A stretch of 16,396 nt of DNA from UBA4363 sp002393965 (lineage in GTDB: Bacteria; Bacteroidota; Bacteroidia; Bacteroidales; Paludibacteraceae). Numbering within the stretch: position 1 is the first letter of the stretch; each line of letters opens with the position of its first letter. The notes below the pieces were generated by a model. The model was not told where the DNA came from, ran no database searches, and was given only the letters and a program-made list of their open reading frames with translations. Shown piece by piece: positions 1-11,500 of this stretch. The position numbers and the translations under genes are program-made. Where the stretch lies: the NCBI GenBank assembly GCA_946542925.1, contig CAMNLA010000042.1, forward strand, positions 1 to 16,396, given 5' to 3'.

Positions 1-116
1 AATACAGGCAGGGATGTCGGAGCAAGCCGAGAGGAGAACAAATTTATTTGTTATCCCGAGGCGCCGCCCGATTCCTTGCGAAGCAAAATGGAGCGAAGCG
101 GAGTCCCTGTAAACAA
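1..116 (+). repeat. Left copy of hairpin-forming intergenic repeat (long form)
   Basis: This copy begins AATACAGGCAGGGA and ends in GCGGAGTCCCTGTAAAC, the same outer sequence as the repeats at 15992-16396, in the same orientation. CAGGGA (9-14) pairs with TCCCTG (104-109), and T15 can form a wobble pair with G103. The space between the arms is about 90 bases here, against 13 in the right-hand copies. That extra part holds its own inverted repeats: AACAAAT/ATTTGTT around 39-54, TTGC-GAA-GCAA at 76-86, and the palindrome GGCGCC at 60-65. It resembles REP-type elements (short palindromic repeats, often mobilised by RAYT transposases), but no transposase is in the window and the family name is not proven. 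The 5' end is cut by the window edge. Confidence 0.75.
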
Positions 117-175
117 AAAAAACACCTAAATTCCTACCAATCACTCCCAAAAAAAACATAAATAAAATGTTAAAA

Positions 176-208
176 TTTTTTACGACCCAAAAAAAGGTAT
201 TATCTTTG
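176..208 (+). promoter_or_regulatory. Bacteroidota-type promoter for the gene 1 / gene 2 transcript
   Basis: TATCTTTG at 201-208 matches the TAnnTTTG -7 element used by the main Bacteroidota sigma factor. A T-rich stretch around 176-181 lies at about the right distance to serve as a weak -33 element. Transcription would start a few bases after 208, leaving a leader of roughly 70 bases before the start codon at 288. The A/T-rich bases at 117-175 hold no gene. Confidence 0.7.
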
Positions 209-276
209 TTGCGTATTATAGTGTATTGTCACATACTGACTATACACAACCCACTGTGAAACAAAAACATAACCCA

Positions 277-287
277 AAATAACACCT
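277..287 (+). promoter_or_regulatory. Translation leader AAATAACACCT of gene 1
   Basis: The 11 bases directly before the ATG at 288 are AAATAACACCT. The same 11-mer lies one base before the start of the gene at 15256 (15244-15254). No Shine-Dalgarno sequence is present, as is usual in Bacteroidota, where A-rich leaders drive initiation. The shared leader supports both chosen starts. Whether it has a specific function is inference. Confidence 0.45.
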
Positions 288-2465
288 ATGTTGACTAACG
301 GACTTACCCCTTCCTTCACCCGACGTGCCGCTTCCTTCGCGGCTGGACTCCGTACGATGATCCTTTCCCTGCTGCTCGCCGGCGGTCTTCTCACCGCCTC
401 CGCTCAGGGACCCGACCGCTGCATGTTCGGCGACACCATCCTCCACATGGACTTCGGAGAGGGGTCCGGCGTCTTCGGCTCCTTCGCCGCTGCCGGACTC
501 TCATCCCTCAACTCCATCTCCTCCGTCTACCGTAGTTACGACCTCTCCACCACTACCGCTTTCTACGGCGGTGACTACTGTATCACCGACAATACGCACC
601 CCCTCCGCGAAATGACCGGACTCAAACACTACAAGTCCGGTAAGTCCGCCAACAACGCCTACCTCGTCGATACCCTTCGCGACCATACCCACATGGTTGA
701 CCCGTCCGTCACCGACGGACGCTACCTCCTCGTCAACGGTGACGTCAACCCGGGCGTGGTCTTCAAACGTCGCATCACCGAGCTCTGCTCCAATGCCGAG
801 TTCGAGTTCGGTGCCTGGACCGCCTATGCCCATGGCAACAACCTCAAGAACACCAAACTCCAGTTCGAACTCTGGGCTGATGACCCGGGCGACGCCATCC
901 CGACGTCCTCCGACGTCAATGCCGCCTTCGACTGGACCGTCCCTGCCGACGGACGCGGCGCCATGATACCGGTCTATGCCTCCCTCGCCGCCAAGGATGC
1001 CGGCACCGTGACCACCGCCAAACTCCTCTATAAGTCCGCCGCCTTCGAGCCGAACAAGACCAAGGACCTCCGCAACCGCACCGTCGATATCACCGTCGAT
1101 GCCGAGACCGATGCCAACGGCTACGCCATCTACTCCCTCTCCGGAGTGGCTGCCGCCAACAGCTATTTCTACAAGGACGAGAACGGACTCTGGTGCCAGA
1201 CCATCGTCTCCACCACGACTAAAAACAAGGCAGGAGCCTATGTCTATACCAAGGAAGGCTCACGCGTCTACTCCTCCTCCGAATACACCCAGCCGGTCTA
1301 TGCCCTCTCCACCAGTGGTGATACCGCCTGGATCTATACCGACGACTCCGAAAACTCCATCTACGCCTACTACGACCGCTCCGCCGGTGCGTGGTACGAC
1401 CTCGAACTCAACGACGCCGGTACCGAACTCGCGCGTACCACCAACCCCGTCGTTGACGAGACCATCTACCAGCGCATGACCTGGACCACCGCCAACGGCT
1501 ACCAGGTACTCTCCGACGGACACGGCTCCTTCGCCTACTACGACGGCGCTGCCTATAAGCGCATCACCGGCTCCTTCACACTCGGGACCACCAACCGCAC
1601 CCTCGGCTCCTCCGACCTCGCCGTCAACGCCACCGCGCTCCTCGACTACGACGCCATGACCCCGACGCGCTATACCTATCCTTCCACCGCCAATGAGGAG
1701 TACGAGGTCGTTTCATCGCGCTGGACCCAGTTCCTCGACCACTTCAAGCTCAAGGACGTCTCCTCCGTTTACCTCGTCCTGCGCAACGCCATCGGTAACA
1801 ATACCGACAACGACTTCTGCGTCGATGACATCACCTTCCGGCCGTACTCCGCCTTCAACCTCCTCATCAACCTCTCCACCTCCTCCATCGATCAGGTCTG
1901 CGAGACCGGTATGGTCACGCTGATCTCCGACTTCGTGGCGAGTGAGAACCCGGAGGATGCCTCCGACGTCGAAGCCCACATCGCCAACTACGGATTCCAG
2001 TTCCAGGGCTACGACCCTGACTTCGAGGAGTGGGTGCCGCTCGGCGGCGATATCCCGCTCCAGATACAGCGTATCAACGACCGACTCGAACTCACCCTGC
2101 CGCTCGACGAGTACAACCTCTACTCGCGATTCCGCCTCTCCGTGGCGGCAACGCCGGAGGGCTTCGGCGGTAAGTGTATCACCTTCGCCACGCCGGACGT
2201 GGCACGCAACGTCATCACCCAGGCGCCGTCCTTCAAGATCATCGGCAAGGACGTCTGCGACGACGGGGGCGTGGACCGTACCGGACGCTTCTATATCGTA
2301 CGTACCAACTCCGAGGCACCGACCCAGGACGACCCGTGGCGCGTCGCCGTCACCATGCCGGACGGCACCACCAAGATCCTCGAGTCCGCGGCGTGCGGCA
2401 AGGTCAGCTCCTATACACAGGGTGCCGACGGAGCGATCTCACATACCACACGCAACGAACAATAA
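288..2465 (+). CDS. Secreted protein with apparently split jelly-roll domain and Ig-like C-terminus (725 aa)
   Basis: Secreted protein of unknown function; no enzymatic motif is seen. Residues 1-39 form a signal peptide: Arg-containing n-region, hydrophobic MILSLLLAGGLLTA core, likely cleavage ASA|QG. The M24 start would lack a basic n-region, so M1 is preferred. The mature N-terminus (CMFGDTILHMDFGEGSG, from C45) is a type seen at the head of Bacteroidota surface proteins. FEFGAWTAY...LQFELW (172-196) and WTQFLDHFKLK...DFCVDDITF (479-517) look like the two halves of one carbohydrate-binding-type jelly-roll. The roughly 270 residues between them are rich in Tyr, Thr and Ser and match nothing I recognise. 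Residues about 524-725 look Ig-like but end without a T9SS sorting domain, so the protein may be C-terminally truncated or released. It precedes the giant gene by 40 bases with no terminator and probably shares its transcript. The reading frame is near certain; the role is not known. Confidence 0.9.
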   Translation: MLTNGLTPSFTRRAASFAAGLRTMILSLLLAGGLLTASAQGPDRCMFGDTILHMDFGEGSGVFGSFAAAGLSSLNSISSVYRSYDLSTTTAFYGGDYCITDNTHPLREMTGLKHYKSGKSANNAYLVDTLRDHTHMVDPSVTDGRYLLVNGDVNPGVVFKRRITELCSNAEFEFGAWTAYAHGNNLKNTKLQFELWADDPGDAIPTSSDVNAAFDWTVPADGRGAMIPVYASLAAKDAGTVTTAKLLYKSAAFEPNKTKDLRNRTVDITVDAETDANGYAIYSLSGVAAANSYFYKDENGLWCQTIVSTTTKNKAGAYVYTKEGSRVYSSSEYTQPVYALSTSGDTAWIYTDDSENSIYAYYDRSAGAWYDLELNDAGTELARTTNPVVDETIYQRMTWTTANGYQVLSDGHGSFAYYDGAAYKRITGSFTLGTTNRTLGSSDLAVNATALLDYDAMTPTRYTYPSTANEEYEVVSSRWTQFLDHFKLKDVSSVYLVLRNAIGNNTDNDFCVDDITFRPYSAFNLLINLSTSSIDQVCETGMVTLISDFVASENPEDASDVEAHIANYGFQFQGYDPDFEEWVPLGGDIPLQIQRINDRLELTLPLDEYNLYSRFRLSVAATPEGFGGKCITFATPDVARNVITQAPSFKIIGKDVCDDGGVDRTGRFYIVRTNSEAPTQDDPWRVAVTMPDGTTKILESAACGKVSSYTQGADGAISHTTRNEQ

Positions 2466-2505
2466 TTCCCCTTCTGTCTAACCTTCCTATAACCATAGAA
2501 CGAAT

Positions 2506-5500
2506 ATGAACACCATGATGCAACATAAGGTTACGAACAACATCGCCTCCTCCATCTCCTCCACCGCCTCCATCTACAACGGCATAACACGACCTGATAA
2601 AAACTCATCGGATATGAACCGAACCGCTACACATAACCCGTCCTCCTCCTTTGGTAAGCACCTGATCCTGCTCGCCCTCATCGCCGCATCACTCCTCGGA
2701 GTTCAACTCTCCGCCTGGGGAGCGACGGCAACGCTGTCCGGATTCGCTAATGCAACACCAGCTGCGACATCCGGTCCAGTCACAGTTGACAAAGGAGGTT
2801 TTTCCATTAGCAGCAGCAACCTGAGCGCAGGCGGTGCTGGTAAAACATTCTCCATTGACGCAGGAACCGGCAATACCATTTCAAGCATCAGCTTGACAAT
2901 GACGGGAACGAGCAACCGATTTACAGCAGCCAACATTACCAATTGTACTGCATGCACACGAAGCGGAAGTGTCTATACCATCACGATTTCTCCAGCTGTT
3001 AAGACGGTCTCACTGAAAAACAACGGTGGCGGAGTCACCATTTCTCAGCTCGTAGTAACCTACGCCGGCGCTTCCTGCGCCGCAGGCGCACCAGGCAATA
3101 TCTCCAAGGGTACGGCTTGTGCAGGAAATCCTTTGACACTGACTTCGGCAGGATCTGCTGCATCGGGTGATACATGGTACTGGCAAACCAGCGCATCTGG
3201 AACCGACAAGACAAACTCTGGTTCGACCTATAATGTTGCTTCCGCAGCGACATACTATGTCCGTTCTTACAACACCGCGGGGGCCTGCTGGTCGGATGCA
3301 AAATCCGTAACCGTTGCTGCAGGTGACTGGACTTCGAAACCAACCATCTCGGGTGCAACGGCTGTCACTGTCGGCAATACCATTACCCTTACCGGTTCTC
3401 CTTCCGGTGGTACATGGAATTCTTCTGCAACGGGCAAGGCTACCGTCAATGCCTCCGGTGTCGTATCCGGTGTTGCTACTGGTAGCACCGATATTACCTA
3501 TACCAAGGACGGTTGTCAATCCGCCGCTCATACGGTTACCGTATCCGCCGCTCCATCCGGCTTCACCCTCACCAATGCGGTCAGCCCTGCGGGCTACGGA
3601 ACCGTGAGCGTGGCTTCCGTTACCGGCATCACCTCCGGTACCGCTACCTCGTCCTCTTCCAATACCTATACCGTGGGCGGAACGACGGTGACCGCTACTC
3701 CGGCTGCCTCTAACTCCCAATATACCTACGCCTTCTCTTCCTGGTCCGGACTCCCGGCTACCGTGACGGCCAACGCTACCGTGACGGCGAACTTCACACG
3801 TACCGGACGTGACTACACCGTGGCCCTCAACAACCAGTCCGCAACGACTGCAGGTGCAGCCAACGTGACCGCAACCTACGGCTCTGCCATGCCGTCCATC
3901 GCTGCCAACCTCCCGGCTAAGACCGGCTATACCTTCGGCGGCTACTACAAGAACGAGGCAGGCGCAGGCAACCAGTATTACAACGCTTCCGGTGCCAGCG
4001 CTCGCAACTCCGACTTCACCGCCGCAGGAACCCTCTACGCGAAGTGGACGCAGACCGTGACCCTCAATGCCAATACCGCCAACGGCGGATCAGGCTCCAA
4101 CACCTCCGCAACCGCTACCTTCAACGGCACCGCCCTCACCGGCTTCACGGCAACGACCGCCGCTTCCGGCTATAGTCTCAAGGGATTCTATACCGCCGCT
4201 ACCGGTGGTATCAAGGTCCTCAACGCCGACGGTACCTTCGCCGCTGCTTCCGTCACCGACTACATCACCTCATCCAAATGGACCAAGGCAGGAGCAACCA
4301 CACTCTATGCGCAGTATGATGAGGCAAGTGGGTGTGATGTTCATGTTTGGTTCAGTAATGCCGCGGATGCAACTGCTGCTGGTATAACGAATAACGCTGG
4401 AGGTTTCTTTTCTGGAACATTACCAGCACAGTCAAGTAATACTATTACCGCAACCTCGGTTACAATTGGGGGAACTACATATACTGCAAACTATCGATCT
4501 TCTAATGCTACTGGACCTGTTAATTTTACTGTTCCGTCAGGGAAAACAGGTAAACTATATATTGTTGCAAGAAGTGGTGGTGATAATCGAACATTTATTC
4601 TCAAGAAGGGAAGTGATGCTGTCGAAACTATAAATTGGGGTGCTTCAGGTACAGTTGCTGCTCATGATTTTGCCGCTGTTGATGCAGGATCATACTCTAT
4701 TACATGTTCAGGAAATCAAGGATGGGGTTTGGTTGCTGTCGAAATCTGCGACGCTTCCTCGTGTACCAACCCAACCCAGACCTTCAACAATGGTAACTAT
4801 ACCATCGGAGGGTCTGCGCTCAATCTCAGTACGCTGTTCACTTCCAACAGTAGTGGTGCCGTAACTTACACCGTACAGAATGCCAACGGAACGGGAGCTT
4901 CCATAGCTGGTACTTCCTTTACGGCAACCACAGCTGGTACGGCTACCGTACGCGCTTCCCAAGCAGCTGATGGTGACTATTGTGCCAAGACTATTGACGC
5001 TACCATCACCGTCGAGGCTACCTGCGCCTACGCTGCCAACCCGACTATCAGTGCCATCGGACCGGCTTCGACCAATACCTGCGCCGGCAATACCGTGGAC
5101 CTCACCGCTACGGTTTCCGACGCTACGTCCTACCAGTGGTACTCCAACACCGCTAACAATACCTCTACCGGCACGCCGGTCGGCACGTCATCCAATACCT
5201 ACCGCGCTACCGTCACCGGTACTCAGACCTATTATTATGTAGTGGCTACCAACTGCCACGGATCCACGACGTCCTCCACCGTCTCCGTCATCGGAGCCAG
5301 CGTCTCCGCTTCGCTCGACGACGCCTCGGACTACGCTTCCTTCCAGAACTGCGGCAACGAGTCCTCAACGGCATCCATGACCGGCGGAACCGCCGCTTCC
5401 TACCAGTGGTACTCCAACACGACTAATAACAACACCACCGGTTCGGTCATCGCGGGTGCTACCGACGCTACCTATACCTTCCCGACCACCACTACCGGTA

Positions 5501-8500
5501 CCAAGTACTACTACTGCGTCGTGACCTCCACCTCTGGATGCACCGCCACCACACCGACTCGTAAGGTCACCGTCAATGAAGCAGCTGCAACGGAATGCGA
5601 AACTCTCGTTTCGGCTACGGTCAACAGTGCAACGACCATGACGGCCTCCGTCGGAAGCGTTAGTGTGTCCAATCCGTCTTCTCAGTCTATCACCACCGTT
5701 ATTAAACTCAACAGTTCAGGATATGTGTTGCTCACGCCAAAGGCAGGATCTTCCTTCCAGGCGGGCGATACCATCACGGTGACCATCTATAATCAGGCTT
5801 CCAGTGCCAAGACTACTGGTTTCAATCTCGCATCAGGTGCTTCTTACACGAAGTCCATTGCCAAACAAAGTACTGCAACCATCGGTGCACGTCTCGTGGC
5901 TTCCGACATAGTGGATGGTAAGGTGAAGGTGTTTCGTAACAGTTCCGACGGTTGGATCGGAGGTCTTATCAAGATCGAACACTGCGGTGCCGCTTGTACG
6001 CCTCCGACGAAACTCGAACTCGCCGGCACGGCGTCTTCCGTCAATATCAATACCCCGCTCGCCCTCAGCGTGGCTGGCGGCAATGGCGGATCCATCGAAT
6101 GGACGTCCTCTCCAGCCACTGCGACCTTCACCGGTAACATCACCGACGGCTATGTCTTCACGCCGTCCGCAGCCGGCTCCTACCGCATCATCGGTGTGCA
6201 GGCTGCCTCCTGCGGCTACTGCGAGACAAAGGACACCATCAACGTGACCGTCAACTCATCCGCTACCTATGTCAATGCCGAACCGACCGCTATCATGGTG
6301 TGCGGTACCGTCTATACCGGCGTGGGTACGGGCGCTTCCAACATCCGCAAGAACGACCAGTGGGGCGCCGGCTCTGCCAACGTCACCGCCAACGGCATCT
6401 TCTCGCGCGTCGGCGACCCGGCTGAGGGTGGCACCGCCAACGGAACGCCGGAGTCCACAGCTCAGAACCCAATCTCCGGCGGAGCCTGCTATGGCGCCGA
6501 GGGAGGCGTGCTCAATGCCGCAGGGTCCTATAAGTTCTACTACGCTCCGTCCAACCTCGCATCCATTTCCTCGTCCGTACCGCCGTACTCCAACGCTCTG
6601 CGCTTCAAGGCACCGGCAGGTAAACTCACGTTCTACACCAAGGGCGCTCTCCGCCTCTATAAGAACGGTACCACCGTCAATATCGGCGCTGCCGAGGGAA
6701 CCGAGGCAGTGACGACCATCGACGCTACAGGCGGCGACTACTACCTCTACAACCCGAACAATGAGACCAATGCCTACCTCTTCGGAATGAAGGCGATCAC
6801 CGTCGATGTCAATATCTCCGGATCCTCCGTCGTGGCTATCGACGATGCGGCGACGCTCACCGCAACACCGTCCGGAACTGCCGCCACCGCCTATAAGTGG
6901 TACGTATCCGGCTCATCAGCCATAGCGGGCGCTACCACTGCGACCCTCGACCTCGACGGACGCACTGGCGCCGCCGGCTCCACCGACTACGTCGTCGAGG
7001 TACAGTCCGGCTCCGCAGCCTGCGCCGCAACCGATACCTTTACGGTCAATGTCATGGACATGTCCGATATCTGTAACGTCTATTACCACTTTACCTATGG
7101 CGACGATGCCGCTAACAACGGCGTCACCAACTCGCCGAAGATTGGTTTCTCCACACCGGGATCCATCGCCAAGACAAGCAATATCCCTGCCAAGACCATC
7201 TGGCTCGACGGACTTACCCGCAACCCGAAGTATAACTTCACCGGGTTGACCGCTAAGTCAACCGACCACGTCATCACGATCAACGTGACGCAGCAGTACG
7301 ATACGCTCTATATCTTCGGCGCCTCTGACGCTACCGACCAAGCGACCATGACGCTCAACGTCTCCAAGGACGGCGGTGCTCCGGTGGCTACCTCCGCGTC
7401 GTTCACAAACGGAACCAACCTCGAACTGCTCACCATACCGCTCAACCAGGGCAACGGTACCTATACCATCTCCGGTACGCACCGCTGGGGCATCGCCGGC
7501 ATCATCGTCAAGGCGTGCGGCGGTAATGCCGATTGTACCGCCCCTGTCGTCTCCGTATCGCCTGCCACGAAGTCCATCGCTCAGGGCAAGACGTTCGACG
7601 TCTCTACCATCGTGGCTGAGAACGTGACGCTCTCCGGCGGTACCGTGACCTACTCCTCGTCCAATACCTCCGTCGCTACCGTGACCTCCGCTGGCGTAGT
7701 GACCGGCGTGGCTCCGGGCAACGCAACCATCACCGTCACCGCCACCGGCGACGGATCCATCCGGTGCCCGCAGGCAGTGACCGCCAACCTCTCCCTCACC
7801 GTCACCGAACCGGTTGACGTGGCTGCCGCATGCGGCGACCTCATCAACCTGACCCTGACGTCGAACAAGGCGGCTTCCGTCACCGGCGAACTGGCAGCCT
7901 ACGCGACGGCAAGCGTCTCCACGGCGTCGCTCGACGGCGGCTACGGTAAACTCAACGGTAAGAATACCTACGTCGGCGTCTCCCTCTCCTCCGGAGGTTT
8001 CCGCGAGGGAGATACGCTCACCGTGGACATGACGCCGGTGGACTATGACGCCGAACACGTCGGCAAACTCGTCGTCTTCTCCGACGCTGGTTCCACCATC
8101 CTCCAGACCTATACCGCGGGAGCCAATATCACTACCTCGACCTATAAGGTGATCTCTACCGACGGCACTCACGAGGTGGTTAAGATGATTCTGCCTTCCG
8201 CTACATCCAGACTCTATATCTACCGTACCGAGGCTGTGGTTCAGAACCCGTATATCAAGTCCATGAAGATCTCACGCCTCTGCTGCGACGGACCAGTCAT
8301 CGATGAGGAACTTTCTTCCCCTACTTCAACGAATATCACGGTAGAATATAATGGAGACGTTCGTCTCATTACTACTGCCGAACCGGCTGACGGCGCCTCC
8401 GCGCTGTCCTACAAGTGGTACAAGGACGGTGAACTCATCACCACCCCGTCCGCTTACAACACCGCTACCATCTACTATCCGGACAACCTCGACAACGGAG

Positions 8501-11500
8501 TCGGTCTCACTGCCGACGCTGAGTTCTACTGCGAGGTGTTCGAGGAGGACTGTGCTTCCGGTACGACCTCCGGCACCTACCACGTCATCGTCGAAGCTCC
8601 GGATATCGAGGCTACCTATACTGGTTCCTTCACTCACTCCGGCTCGACCGAAAACGGCGGCTCGTTCACAATCCAGAATACCCCGACCGCTACGACGCGA
8701 CCAGCGAATAGTCAGACGTTCCGTATCGATAACTTCGGTCACGCGACACTCAATATCTCCAACATCACCATCACTGGCACGTCAGGTGCTACGGCACTCA
8801 TCTCCGGCGCGACGACCGCAACCATCGCCGCTGGGGTGACGAACAAGTCCCTCACCATTGCCTACCCGGCACTGCCTCCGGGCACCTACTCCGACGTGGT
8901 GACCATCACGTCCGACGACCCTGACGAGTCGCCGTACGTTCTCAACGTGACCTATATCATCCCGTCACAGCCGGTTGTCATCAGCACCAGCGACGGATGC
9001 GACGGCATCTCATTCCCGGCCAGCAAGGCAGGAACCTACCGCGTACGTCTCTGCGAGGGCGTAACACAGGACAGCCGCTCGCTCGTTTCGCAATCGACCA
9101 TCACCGCTGCCGCTCCGGCTTCCGTCTCCATCATCGGCGGTGCCAACTACGGCGCTTGGAAGGGATCCGCTACGGGTCTCATTCTCGGTCGCGCTTCCGA
9201 CCCTGTCTATGGCAACTCGTCCTGCGCTTGGACACCGGATGTCTCTGCATCTTCCGAGGCGGGTTATATCATCGTGCGACTCACCGACCCGGATACGCTG
9301 CGCATGACGTTCTTCGACGCCAATGCCAACCGTTCCATCTCGATCGTGCCGTGCAACGCCGACGGTTCCTTCACCGCGACACCGACCGCCATCAACCCGA
9401 CCGAGGGAGCCTACAAGCTCGCTATCCATAAGATGGGTACGCTCTACTACCGTATCCAATCGACCGGGTCTGCATGGGCGAAGATCGCTTCCATCGGCGC
9501 TGACCGGTTCACCGACTGCTCCAATGCAGCCGCTGACTACGTCGCTCCTTCTACCGCGACGACCTATTCCGCTACGACCAACTTCCCGGGTTGGGATACC
9601 GATAAGGGATACGCAACGGTACAGACTGTCGCCGGTGGCGTAGCATCGGACCTCGACGCTTCTCCGGTTATCACGCTCTACAAGGCTCCGGGTACCCTCA
9701 CGGGTCTTACCGGTGAACTCGTCGGAGCCAACACCGTACACCTCACGTGGGACGCTGCCGCCGGCGCTACGCAGTACCGCGTGACGCGCAACAACCCGAC
9801 GACGAACTATATCACCACCGAAACGTCCTACGATGTGACCGGACTCGCATACAACGAAGACAAAGGCTATACCTTCTCCGTGACACCTCTCAATGGTGCC
9901 TGCGCCGGAACGGGAATGTCCCTGCCGAAGATCACTCTGCCACAGACACGCAACGTGACCATTAAGTTCGAGGATAAGTCCGGCAACGCGCTGACATCCG
10001 GCGTCAACGTCACCTTCGAGGGCGACGTACTCACGCCGAACTCCTCGGGCGAGGTGTACGTCACCGTCGTGGACGGCGCCGTGACCTCCTTCCTCGCAGG
10101 AGCTACGGGCTCCTATTCCTTCGACCACTGGAACAAGGTGGGACGTATCTCTACTCCGGAGGCTTCCTACACCTTCACCTCTGACACGACTATCCATGCC
10201 ATCTACTCCGCCTCTTCCTGCGAGAACGACCTCAACTACATGGGCGAGTCGTCATGGGCGGGATATAAATCGCCGTACAATTCGGACACCTATCGTTCCA
10301 ATGTCGGTTCCGGCGTGCAGACAGTCTCACAGACCGGCGACGAGGATAATGGTATGAAGTTCATCAAGTTCAACTATAATAATGCTTATATCCGTACGGC
10401 TTCGTCCGGCGACGTGGACTATTCTTCCGTTTCCTTCGAGGCTCGTATGCTCAAGTATTATTCCGATACGAAGTACAATTCGACCATTACCGTGACGGCG
10501 TATGCATCCGACGGTACGACCGAACTCCTCTCCGAGGATGTCGTGACGCTCTATACCAGCAATGGTACCGTCAATCCGAATACCGGCGACCTCAAGCGCC
10601 AGGCATTCTCCGTGCCGCTCCCGGCAGGCACCAAGTACGTCAAGATCAGTACTTCCGGTAATGCAGGTTCTTCCAACGCGTCCCCTTACCTGACCAATAT
10701 CCGGTTCTGTCAGGGTGCGGTGGTCGATCAGTCCGCCATTACCTATAACCCGGCTAACGGTGCCGAGAACGTGCCGGTCAACACCAATCCGGTAGTGACC
10801 GTTACCAACACCGGCACTACGCCGTACCGCCTCCTCGCCGACGGTTCGGTGGCTCCGCTCACCTCGTCGAATGCCAAGGCAGAACTCTATAAGTACGACA
10901 CCGAGACAAGCGGCTACGTCCTCGTGGACGGCGCACCGGTCGTAACGGGCACTGGCTCATCGCCGATGACCTTCACGTTCAACCACGGCGGCACGCCGCT
11001 CGACTACTCGACGCAGTACGCCATCGTCATGGACTCCGTCTGCAACTCCGAGGGTGAACTCGTGACCAACAACCTCGCACTCTTCACCACCGTGGACCGA
11101 CCTGCTCCGCAGATCGAGGTATCACGCTGGACTGCCGGAACCAAATATACTTATGACGACGGCTCAGAGTACTCGCTCGGATCGCGCTTCGCGTCCACGG
11201 CTCCGCTCAACCAGACGTTCTACATCAAGAACTCCGGAACCGGTACCGGTACCGACGGTCTGAACGTGACACGCATCGAACTCACCGGCGCCGACAACCA
11301 GTTCACCATCACCGGCGTGACGCTCAAGGGCGCCTCCGGATCCAAGACCATCACCAACCCAAATAAGGTCTTCACGCTCTCCGGCTCCTACGTCGAGGCT
11401 GGCATCGACTCTATCCAGGTTGATGTGCGCTACACGCCGAACGGTGTCATTGGATCCTACTCTAACCCGCTCCAGGTGACCACGACGAACAATACCGGCG

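Noticed and set aside
221..247. Leader hairpin GTGTAT/ATACAC as a regulatory element of gene 1
   Set aside because: The stem is only six mostly A-T pairs with a 15-base loop and competing foldings, so it is too weak to support.
1942..2509. Open frames overlapping the end of gene 1 in other frames (to 2481 and 2509), considered as a frameshifted C-terminus
   Set aside because: Their translations are Arg/Ser/Pro-rich shadows with no Ig-like or sorting-domain pattern, so they do not extend gene 1.
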